Part shown: positions 55,113-62,576 of the stretch, in pieces
Position numbering within the stretch: position 1 is the stretch's first letter
How the letters are laid out: each line of letters opens with the position of its first letter
NCBI GenBank assembly: GCA_021772935.1
Contig: JAJFLA010000032.1
Span: 62,001 to 126,000, forward strand
DNA: 64,000 bases
DNA from: Gammaproteobacteria bacterium
Lineage (GTDB): Bacteria; Pseudomonadota; Gammaproteobacteria; Xanthomonadales; SZUA-36
Reading direction: 5' to 3'
Notes under the pieces: model-generated
The model's input: the letters and a program-made list of their open reading frames with translations, nothing else
What the model was told of the DNA's origin: nothing
The model's database searches: none
Translations under genes and position numbers: made by a program

Positions 55113-55349
55113 ATTTTTGGTTGATCATGATCAAATTATCGTGATTTGAGAATGGCGTGTTGCAAACTACAGGCAATGTTATAGCTGGACCGTAGCTTAA
55201 TGATGATTTATGACAGGTTTTGGGTGGATTTCAGATAATATTTGTAGGAATTTACGGTGCTGCCGGATGAGAGTATTAAGACGCAGACAGGCCTGTGTCA
55301 TAATGCCGCCTAGTGGTGGAAACCAACACAACATACAGGAGAGGATCAA

Positions 55350-56372
55350 GTGGACGACAACAAAAAGAAGGCGCTGTCAGCGGCGCTATCGCAAATTGAA
55401 AAGCAGTTTGGCAAGGGCGCTATCATGCGCATGGGTGACGGGTCTTCAGTGCGGAATGTTGATGTTGTACCTTCTGGGTCTCTGGCACTGGATGTAGCCC
55501 TGGGGATCGGTGGCTTGCCACGCGGGCGGGTCGTTGAAATTTATGGACCTGAATCCAGTGGCAAAACCACCTTGACCTTGCAGGTGATTGCAGAAGCACA
55601 AAAGTTGGGTGGTACAGCTGCATTCGTTGATGCAGAACACGCACTTGATCCCCAATACGCGGAAAACCTGGGTGTTGATGTGGAAGATCTGTTGGTATCG
55701 CAACCCGATACCGGTGAACAGGCTCTGGAAATCACCGATATGCTGGTGCGGTCCGGCGCGATCTCCATCGTGGTTATCGATTCTGTCGCCGCTTTAACAC
55801 CCAAAGCCGAAATTGAAGGTGAAATGGGCGACCGTCACGTTGGTTTACAAGCCCGCTTGATGTCACAGGCCTTACGCAAGCTAACTGCCAATATACAGCG
55901 CTCCAATTGCATGGTGGTATTCATTAACCAGATCCGAATGAAAATTGGTGTGATGTTTGGAAGCCCTGAAACCACAACCGGTGGCAATGCACTTAAATTC
56001 TATTCCTCGGTACGCTTGGATATTCGCCGGATCGGTGCAATCAAAAAGGGCGATGAAGTGATCGGTAACCAAACCCGTGTCAAAGTCGTCAAGAACAAGA
56101 TGGCGCCGCCATTCAGGCAGGCCGAGTTTGAAATACTCTATGGCAAAGGCATCTCCAAGCTGGGTGAACTGATTGATCTTGGTGTCGCTAACGGCCTGGT
56201 GGAAAAATCGGGGTCCTGGTACAGCTATGAGAAAGATCGAATCGGCCAGGGTAAAGAAAACGTACGTAGTTTCCTGCAAGAACACCCAGAAATTGTAGAG
56301 CAGCTTGAAAGCCGCTTACGTACCATGTTGTTGCCGACGAAAGTGTCTGCTGAGGCAGCGGTAGAAGCTTAA
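55350..56372 (+). CDS. recA: Recombinase RecA
   Basis: Strand-exchange protein and SOS coprotease. It has 340 residues, starting at GTG 55350 with AGGAGAGG upstream. It shows the start [24 protein letters not shown], Walker [12 protein letters not shown], the [14 protein letters not shown] region and [11 protein letters not shown]. In the 237 bp upstream I see no CTGT-N8-ACAG LexA box, so SOS control through that motif is not evident. Confidence 0.98.
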   Translation: MDDNKKKALSAALSQIEKQFGKGAIMRMGDGSSVRNVDVVPSGSLALDVALGIGGLPRGRVVEIYGPESSGKTTLTLQVIAEAQKLGGTAAFVDAEHALDPQYAENLGVDVEDLLVSQPDTGEQALEITDMLVRSGAISIVVIDSVAALTPKAEIEGEMGDRHVGLQARLMSQALRKLTANIQRSNCMVVFINQIRMKIGVMFGSPETTTGGNALKFYSSVRLDIRRIGAIKKGDEVIGNQTRVKVVKNKMAPPFRQAEFEILYGKGISKLGELIDLGVANGLVEKSGSWYSYEKDRIGQGKENVRSFLQEHPEIVEQLESRLRTMLLPTKVSAEAAVEA

Positions 56373-56377
56373 ATATC

Positions 56378-56848
56378 ATGCGTGGCAAGACTGCGCGTGA
56401 TCTGACTGAAGCAGAAGTCCGAGACATCGCGGTAGGCTATCTCAGCCGCCGCGAATACGGTATTAAGGAGCTCAGGCGTAAACTTTTACAGCGGGGTGCA
56501 GATTCTGATATTTCTGATAAAGTTGTCAGCGATCTTGCTGATGCTGACCTGGTGTCCGACCAGCGTTTCACAGAAATGTATGTTCGTACACGCATACGCC
56601 ACCTGTTCGGGCCGTTAAAAATTCGGGGTGAATTGCGCAGCCGGGGTATTGCTGACTACCTGATAGCTGAGGTCATACCGAGTGAAGAGGAAACCTGGTT
56701 TGATGCGGCAACCCAATGGGCCAGTAAACGATGTCAGGGTGAACTGGATTATACGGCTCGGGCAAAGCTTCACCGTAGCTTGATGAACCGGGGCTTTACC
56801 CACGAGCAGGCGAATGTTGCTTTAAACTCCATAATTTCCAGCGATTGA
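56378..56848 (+). CDS. recX: Regulatory protein RecX
   Basis: Inhibits RecA filament growth. It has 156 residues of tandem three-helix repeats: AVGYLSRREYGIKELRRKLLQRG, DLVSDQRFTEMYVRTRI, FGPLKIRGELRSRGI. It starts 5 bp after recA, so dosage of the two is linked. Confidence 0.96.
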   Translation: MRGKTARDLTEAEVRDIAVGYLSRREYGIKELRRKLLQRGADSDISDKVVSDLADADLVSDQRFTEMYVRTRIRHLFGPLKIRGELRSRGIADYLIAEVIPSEEETWFDAATQWASKRCQGELDYTARAKLHRSLMNRGFTHEQANVALNSIISSD

Positions 56849-56929
56849 TTCCTTCCGCAGCTATGTTTCGGTAAACTTGCAGGCTTGTTGCGCGCAGAGC
56901 GCAACCTCAAGCTTACAGGCACGGAAATA

Positions 56930-59572
56930 TTGAAAACAACAATTGAAATTCGCCAGGCTTTTCTGGATTTTTTTGCCAGCCAAAAACACGAGGTTATTGC
57001 TTCCAGCTCGTTGGTTCCGGCGGGTGACCCGACCTTGCTTTTTACCAACGCAGGTATGGTTCAATTCAAAGACGTATTCCTGGGCGCCGAGCAACGTGAA
57101 TGCTTACGTGCAACCACCTCGCAAAAATGTGTTCGTGCTGGTGGCAAGCACAACGACCTGGACCAGGTGGGATATACGGCCCGCCATCACACGTTCTTCG
57201 AAATGCTGGGCAATTTCAGCTTTGGTGACTATTTTAAAAAGGATGCCATACACTTTGCCTGGAACCTCTTAACTGAAGAATACGGCCTGGATATAGATCG
57301 TTTGTGGGTAACGGTCTATCACACCGATGATGAGGCTTCTGATATTTGGATAAACGACATCGGTCTGACCCAAAACCGGGTAATCCGTATCGGCGACAAG
57401 CCCGGTGGGGCCGCGTTCGAGAGCGATAATTTTTGGGCTATGGGTGATACGGGTCCCTGTGGTCCCTGTAGCGAAATATTTTATGATCATGGTGCCGAAT
57501 TTGACGGTGGATTGCCCGGCTCTGAAAATGAGGATGGTGATCGTTACGTTGAAATATGGAACCTGGTTTTCATGCAGTTTGACCGTGCTGCAGATGGTAC
57601 TTTGAAGTCCTTGCCCAAGCCATGTGTTGATACCGGTATGGGTCTTGAGCGGGTTGCAGCGGTATTGCAGGGTGTTCACAGCAATTACGATATTGACCTG
57701 TTCCAGGCCTTGATTGCAACGGCGGCACGACTGACCCATTGCAGTGATACGGGCAACAAGTCCCTGAATGTTATTGCTGACCACATTCGTGCCTGTGCTT
57801 TTTTGATTTCAGACGGTGTGTTGCCATCTAATGAAGGCCGCGGATATGTTTTGCGGCGCATTATCCGGCGTGCAATACGGCATGGTTTCAAGTTGGGTCA
57901 GAAGGGTCCGTTTTTTGCCGCCATGACGCCTTGCCTGGTTGAACAGATGGGCGCAGCGTATCCCACCCTGATAAAACAGGAAGCACACATCAGTGCAACA
58001 CTGGCAGAAGAAGAACGACGCTTTGCGCATACTCTGGATAAAGGCCTGGGGTTGTTGCAAACCGTGATGGATAAGGCCATTGCTGGCAATCACAGGATTG
58101 ATGGGGAGACTGCATTTACGCTTTACGATACCTATGGTTTTCCGTTAGATTTAACCCAAGATATTGCGCGTGAAAATGAACTTGAGGTCGATATCAAAGG
58201 CTTTGACACCGAAATGGAAAAACAGCGGTCACGTGGCCGTACAGGGGGTCAGTTCCAGCACAAGGATCAGGTATCAGTAGACATCTTCAAAGCACTACCC
58301 GCAACGCGTTTTATCGGCTATGAGAAGCTTTCAACAGACCAGGCCAACATTGTCGGAATCCTTGTGGATGGCCAGTTGGTTGAAGGATTGCAGGATAGTG
58401 AAACCGCGATGCTGGTATTAGACCAGACGCCATTTTATGCAGAGTCAGGTGGTCAGGTTGGTGACACAGGTGTAATCAACTCTGAAAATGCAAGATTTAA
58501 AGTGGAAGACACGATCAAGCTCGGCGGTACTTTCTTTGCTCATGTTGGTCGACTGAGCAAGGGAGTACTCGAATCAGGCCAGCAGGTTACCGCGCATGTG
58601 GATGAAGACAGACGCCAGGCAATTGTCATTCACCATTCTGCGACTCATCTGATGCACCGGGCCTTGCGCGATATTCTGGGTCAACACGTTGAGCAAAAGG
58701 GCTCATTGGTTGCACCTGATTATACGCGTTTCGATTTTTCTCACCCGAAACAACTCAGCATGGATGAATTACAACAGATAGAGCGCCATGTTAACGATGC
58801 GATCCGGGTTAACCCCTCGACGGTCGCTGAAGTGATGAGTTTTGATGACGCTTTGAAAACCGGTGCAATGGCACTGTTTGGTGAAAAGTATGGTGACAAG
58901 GTGCGTGTGTTGCGCTTTGGTGATTTGTCTACCGAGCTTTGTGGTGGTACACATGTGAGCAGGGTAGGAGATATTGGGCAGTTCAAAATAATCTCCGAAT
59001 CTGCAATTGGCTCTGGCGTGCGCCGTGTCATGGCAGTTGTGGGTGAAGCCGCGATTGAGTATATTCAGAGTATGGAAAGGCAGCTTCAGGCGGTTGCCCA
59101 TACACTTAAAGTGAGCCCGGAGGCGGCTCCACCACGACTGAAACAAGTGCTGGAGCGTAATCGTCAGCTTGAAAAAGAATTATCAGCAATGAAATCCAGT
59201 CTGGCTAGTTCAGATAGTGATAGCTTGCTAAGTAATGTCAATGAGATCAATGGAATAAAGGTGTTGTCAGCGCGAATGGATGACGTCGACGCGAGTGACC
59301 TCAGAGATAGTATTGATCATTTGAAAAACAAGTTGGGTAGTGCAGTGGTGGTACTATCCAGTGTCGATGGTAATAAGGTTAGAATAGCCGCTGGCGTCAG
59401 TAAAGATTTGACTGCTCGGATAAAGGCAGGAAATCTGGTAAACTTTATCGCAAGTCAGGTTGGTGGCAAGGGCGGTGGACGCCCTGACTTTGCTCAGGCA
59501 GGTGGTAATCGTCCGGATTTAGTGGATGAGGCGCTTTCCTCCGTGTCGGCTTGGGTGGCCGATCAGACTTGA
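56930..59572 (+). CDS. alaS: Alanyl-tRNA synthetase
   Basis: Charges tRNA-Ala and edits Ser/Gly mistakes. I choose the TTG at 56930 (LKTTIEIRQAFLDFF), which gives 880 residues and the family N-terminus; the open frame extends upstream to 56885. The class II core has HTFFEMLGNFSFGDYFKKDAI and CVDTGMGLERVAAVLQ. The editing domain has the zinc ligands HHSATHLMHRAL and CGGTHV. The C-terminal C-Ala domain ends GGKGGGRPDFAQAGG. Confidence 0.97.
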   Translation: MKTTIEIRQAFLDFFASQKHEVIASSSLVPAGDPTLLFTNAGMVQFKDVFLGAEQRECLRATTSQKCVRAGGKHNDLDQVGYTARHHTFFEMLGNFSFGDYFKKDAIHFAWNLLTEEYGLDIDRLWVTVYHTDDEASDIWINDIGLTQNRVIRIGDKPGGAAFESDNFWAMGDTGPCGPCSEIFYDHGAEFDGGLPGSENEDGDRYVEIWNLVFMQFDRAADGTLKSLPKPCVDTGMGLERVAAVLQGVHSNYDIDLFQALIATAARLTHCSDTGNKSLNVIADHIRACAFLISDGVLPSNEGRGYVLRRIIRRAIRHGFKLGQKGPFFAAMTPCLVEQMGAAYPTLIKQEAHISATLAEEERRFAHTLDKGLGLLQTVMDKAIAGNHRIDGETAFTLYDTYGFPLDLTQDIARENELEVDIKGFDTEMEKQRSRGRTGGQFQHKDQVSVDIFKALPATRFIGYEKLSTDQANIVGILVDGQLVEGLQDSETAMLVLDQTPFYAESGGQVGDTGVINSENARFKVEDTIKLGGTFFAHVGRLSKGVLESGQQVTAHVDEDRRQAIVIHHSATHLMHRALRDILGQHVEQKGSLVAPDYTRFDFSHPKQLSMDELQQIERHVNDAIRVNPSTVAEVMSFDDALKTGAMALFGEKYGDKVRVLRFGDLSTELCGGTHVSRVGDIGQFKIISESAIGSGVRRVMAVVGEAAIEYIQSMERQLQAVAHTLKVSPEAAPPRLKQVLERNRQLEKELSAMKSSLASSDSDSLLSNVNEINGIKVLSARMDDVDASDLRDSIDHLKNKLGSAVVVLSSVDGNKVRIAAGVSKDLTARIKAGNLVNFIASQVGGKGGGRPDFAQAGGNRPDLVDEALSSVSAWVADQT

Positions 59573-59667
59573 ACTCACGAAGGCAGATAATGTCCTTTAG
59601 AGTTAGGATTTAAAATAAAAACAGGGATAAGGTGGACTGTTAAGCCGGACACCAAGGGAAGGTACTC

Positions 59668-59865
59668 ATGCTAATACTTACAAGACGAGTTGGAGAAAAA
59701 CTCGTGATTGGAGAAAATGTGACCGTCACCGTACTCGGTGTCAAAGGTAACCAGATACGCATTGGTATCGATGCGCCACCTGAAGTACAGGTGCATCGGG
59801 AAGAGATTTTTCAGCGGATTCTGAAAGAGCGGGACGAGTTGGAAAGTAGTCACGGTAACAAGTAA
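59668..59865 (+). CDS. csrA: Carbon storage regulator CsrA
   Basis: Dimeric RNA-binding protein that represses or stabilises mRNAs at GGA motifs. It has 65 residues: [51 protein letters not shown]. Arginine 44 and the L4 region needed for RNA binding are present. It is in the standard alaS-csrA-tRNA-Ser order. Two candidate CsrA-titrating RNAs lie 25 kb away at 33.5-34.0 kb. Confidence 0.98.
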   Translation: MLILTRRVGEKLVIGENVTVTVLGVKGNQIRIGIDAPPEVQVHREEIFQRILKERDELESSHGNK

Positions 59866-59907
59866 CTCACTTTATAACTCACTTTACATCTTTACCCAGA
59901 ATCAATG

Positions 59908-59937
59908 AACCGGTATGCTTCCGCATCCCGGTTTTTT
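59908..59937 (+). terminator. Intrinsic terminator after csrA
   Basis: AACCGG-T-ATGC pairs with GCAT-C-CCGGTT around TTCC and is followed by six T. Confidence 0.9.
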
Positions 59938-59969
59938 GCACTTTAAAATCCGGGTAAAATATGATTTAT

Positions 59970-60062
59970 GGAGAGGTGGCCGAGTGGCTGAAGGCGCTCC
60001 CCTGCTAAGGGAGTAAGGGTTTAAAATGCCCTTCGAGGGTTCGAATCCCTCCCTCTCCGCCA
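59970..60062 (+). tRNA. tRNA-Ser (anticodon GCT), CCA encoded
   Basis: 93 nt with acceptor stem GGAGAGG/CCTCTCC, the D-loop segment GAGTGGCTGAAGGCG, the anticodon loop CTGCTAA with anticodon GCT, a long variable arm as expected for serine, the T-loop GGTTCGAATCC and a genomic 3' CCA. Confidence 0.97.
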
Positions 60063-60066
60063 AATA

Positions 60067-60108
60067 CCAAAAAGGCTCCGCCCAAAAGGCGGGGCCTTTT
60101 TGGTTTTT
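60067..60108 (+). terminator. Intrinsic terminator after tRNA-Ser
   Basis: CCAAAAAGGC-T-CCGCC pairs with GGCGG-G-GCCTTTTTGG around CAAAA, followed by TTTTTG. Confidence 0.9.
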
Positions 60109-60231
60109 GACAAAGAGGTTGGTTTGTTAAAGAACACCATGCGAAGCATCCAGGGTTCGATTACTGGGCACGAAAGCCCAGGAAGACATCGACGCAGGAG
60201 ACGCCCACAGGGCGAAGGTCATGGATGGCCT

Positions 60232-60254
60232 GAATCAATCCCCCCTCTCCGCCA
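60232..60254. other. Partial duplicate of the tRNA-Ser 3' end, possible attachment-site scar
   Basis: CCCTCTCCGCCA at 60243-60254 repeats exactly the last 12 bases of tRNA-Ser (60051-60062), and GAATC precedes it in both. Integrative elements that enter at tRNA 3' ends leave such duplicates. The duplicated part is short, so chance or ancient decay cannot be excluded. No integrase is seen in the window. Confidence 0.4.
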
Positions 60255-60862
60255 CACAGTCTTGTCTTTGACGAGAGTTTCCGTCAGAGCCTGAGAATAT
60301 ATCGATAAATCAATCAAATACAGAACTAAGCCTCGTTAAAATTCGAAACAATTTCTCTTAAATTCACCCAAATTTTCCCGATATAGCACTCCAGTCTCTT
60401 TTGTCGAAATCAGAGGTTCGGTTTTTTAAAAAGGAAACGGGATCGCAGTTAGGCTCAACCGCTCGTGTTGTCTAGGACAGATGGCCTTTTGAAATTCTTG
60501 ACTGGCATTTCTGGAGGTATGATTCGGTGCAGTATGAAAATTAGACTGGGTACTCATAAAAAACCTCGAAATATCAAGACCAAACACAATATATAGGTTG
60601 AATTCCTTGAGCTTGACCCCATATGTTGTGTTTATACCTCTGGTGCTTATTTCTGCTACCTGCACGGACCACTTGCAGTCATCCGGCCGATATTAGAACC
60701 AAAACTCCAGGCGTGATTTGTTCTGATGTGCTGGATGTGATTGTTGCTTGCAACGAGCGGTGTAGCAATCTCGCCAATCTTAAGTGACTCCTCACCAGCC
60801 CAGAACCCGTAGCGGATGATGTATGAAAGCTTTGTCCGCTTTTATCCGGCAAGGAGTTGGAC
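60255..60862. other. Non-coding stretch before the accessory genes
   Basis: About 600 bp with only short, low-quality frames on either strand and no recognised protein or RNA. AAATCAGAGGTTC near 60407 recalls the end of the intergenic element family, but no partner end is visible. It looks like decayed junction DNA next to the tRNA. Confidence 0.4.
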
Positions 60863-61111
60863 ATGAGCAGAAAAGATTTAAAACGTGACATTCATGTTGT
60901 ACAGCACAAAGACGGTGGCTGGGCTACAAAGAAAGAAGGTGCAAGTAAGGCTGGTTATCGAACAAGAACCCAAAAGCAAGGGATTGCCCGCGCCCGCAAC
61001 CAGGCGAAACGTGAAAGTGTGGAAGTGGTCATTCATCGACCTGATGGAAGAATCCGGGACAGCGATAGTTATGGTCGGGACCCATTTCCGCCACGGGACA
61101 AGAAGCACTAA
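60863..61111 (+). CDS. DUF2188-domain protein
   Basis: 82 residues from the ATG at 60863, 6 nt after AAGGAG. HVVQHKDGGWATKKEGASKAGYRTRTQKQGIARARNQAKRESVEVVIHRPDGRIRDSDSYGRDPFPP is the DUF2188 pattern: two strands with a GGW core and a C-terminal R-x-DSYG-x-DP-x-PP. The function is unknown. It is the first gene of the accessory region after tRNA-Ser. Confidence 0.88.
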   Translation: MSRKDLKRDIHVVQHKDGGWATKKEGASKAGYRTRTQKQGIARARNQAKRESVEVVIHRPDGRIRDSDSYGRDPFPPRDKKH

Positions 61112-61185
61112 AAATTTATTCTCATGATTTGAGAAGCACCTTGTGTACGCTCAAATTTGGAGAATTGATTCAGGTAGTTTAACCA

Positions 61186-61344
61186 ATGAACGTGATAGTC
61201 CAAAGAATACTGCTACGGCCGGCGGTGTTTTGGCTGTTTTCTATCGCAATATTCGTATATCTGATTGGCCATATAGCGGACTCGTTTTTCGGGAGTCAGA
61301 TTTTGGTCGGTAAGGCACTAGTAAACCAATCCGAAATGGTATGA
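61186..61344 (+). CDS. Possible 52-residue single-pass membrane peptide
   Basis: ATG at 61186, stop at 61342-61344. Residues 13-31 are strongly hydrophobic (AVFWLFSIAIFVYLIGHIA) and the N-terminus has two arginines, so a transmembrane helix with the N-terminus inside is plausible. The ribosome-binding site is weak (AGGT about 11 nt upstream). It may be a small membrane protein of the downstream module or a remnant of a longer gene. Nothing else is visible in the 306-bp gap. Confidence 0.3.
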   Translation: MNVIVQRILLRPAVFWLFSIAIFVYLIGHIADSFFGSQILVGKALVNQSEMV

Positions 61345-61417
61345 CATTGGTGAGATTATTGCTGCCAATACGTGGCTGGTAGTCAGACCAAACAGACAAC
61401 TTAAGGAGAGACATGAT

Positions 61418-62572
61418 ATGGCATTTCAAGTTCCCCTTCGGGGTTTTGTATTTTGGAACGTTGGCACAGGGGATTCCAGTAGTGTCATCATTAACGATGA
61501 ACGCTGGCTCCAAGTGGATCTTAATCACAAGGCTGAGGCCGACGAAGACGACAGTGTGTATTCTGGCGTAGTTGATGAACTAATCGATCGACTGCCACTA
61601 CGAAACAGACGGCCGTATCTAGCGGTCTTCGCATTAACCCATCCTGATCGGGATCACTGCCTTGGGTTTCAACGCTTGCTGGATGAGGTTGACATTGGCG
61701 AGCTCTGGTTTACGCCGCGGATTTTTGATGAATACAAAAAGGACCTCTGCGATGACGCCATCGCATTTAAGGAGGAGGCAGAGCGCAGGGTCAAAGCGAC
61801 CATCAAAGATCCAGCTGCTGAGTCTGGTGATCGGATTCGTTTGATCGGCTATTCGGATCGGCTGGACGAAGAGCCATACAAGGCATTTCCGGAAGAGCGG
61901 CTAACCGTGCCAGGCAACGCCATTGTTGAGGTGGACGGAGAGGATTTGACTGACGATTTTCGCGCGTTTATTCATGCACCGTTTAAAGATGATGTCGCTG
62001 ATGATGATCGCAATGCCACCAGCCTTGCGTTACAGGTACGAATCGTTGAGGAAGGTACTGAATCGAACGTGCTGATGTTCGGCGATCACGCTTATCCAGT
62101 GTTGCGAAAAATCTTTGATCATAGTGAAGCGGCTGATCTCGCGTGGGGCGCGTTCTTGACTGCCCATCATTGCTCAAAGTCCGCTATGTACTGGGCGGAT
62201 ACCGCAAACGATGAAGAAACACTTCGACAAGATATTTTAGATGATCTCAGTGTGAACGGGGTCGAACCTGGCTACTGTGTTTCGAGTTGTGAGCCCATTC
62301 CGGGCAGCAATAAGAAAGGAGAAAATCCTCCGCACGCAAAAGCGAAACGACGCTATGAAGAGATTGTTGACAAAGGCCGTTTTCTGGTTACCCAGGAACA
62401 TCCAGACGAAGGCAAGCCCGAACCCATTACGTTCGAAGCAACTGCCGACGGGTTGACGTTCACGGGCTCAACGTCCGCGTCAATGCCAAAGAGTAAGGCG
62501 AAAGTGGCAGCTGCTGCAGTTATTGCTCCGCCAGCTGCACCGCGGGAGCCTCAGCGGTACGGAAGACCGTAA
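61418..62572 (+). CDS. Metallo-beta-lactamase-fold hydrolase, ComEC/Rec2-like
   Basis: 384 residues, AAGGAGAG upstream of the ATG. The metal-binding motif is THPDRDHCLGF (residues 74-84), the H-x-D-x-DH form seen in ComEC-type hydrolases. Later LMFGDHAYP and LTAHHCSKSAM supply further ligand candidates; in ComEC this last motif is HHGS. The N-terminus FVFWNVGTGDSSSVII also fits the ComEC hydrolase domain (NVGQGDS). There are no membrane segments, and the C-terminal ~40 residues are A/P-rich and probably disordered. The end is 4 bp before an E2-E1 gene, so they form an operon. Substrate is unknown; nucleic-acid or nucleotide phosphodiester cleavage is plausible. Confidence 0.85.
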   Translation: MAFQVPLRGFVFWNVGTGDSSSVIINDERWLQVDLNHKAEADEDDSVYSGVVDELIDRLPLRNRRPYLAVFALTHPDRDHCLGFQRLLDEVDIGELWFTPRIFDEYKKDLCDDAIAFKEEAERRVKATIKDPAAESGDRIRLIGYSDRLDEEPYKAFPEERLTVPGNAIVEVDGEDLTDDFRAFIHAPFKDDVADDDRNATSLALQVRIVEEGTESNVLMFGDHAYPVLRKIFDHSEAADLAWGAFLTAHHCSKSAMYWADTANDEETLRQDILDDLSVNGVEPGYCVSSCEPIPGSNKKGENPPHAKAKRRYEEIVDKGRFLVTQEHPDEGKPEPITFEATADGLTFTGSTSASMPKSKAKVAAAAVIAPPAAPREPQRYGRP

Positions 62573-62576
62573 CGGT

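Noticed and set aside
55113-55349. LexA box before recA
   Set aside because: No CTGT-N8-ACAG dyad could be found in the region on reading; weaker partial matches were not convincing.
60395-60430. Fifth copy of the AAGGAACCTCTGAT element
   Set aside because: Only AATCAGAGGTTC matches and no opposite end is visible nearby; too short to call.
60426-60891. Minus-strand frames of 79 and 70 codons before the DUF2188 gene
   Set aside because: Low-quality composition, no ribosome-binding sites, no family; one overlaps the DUF2188 start.
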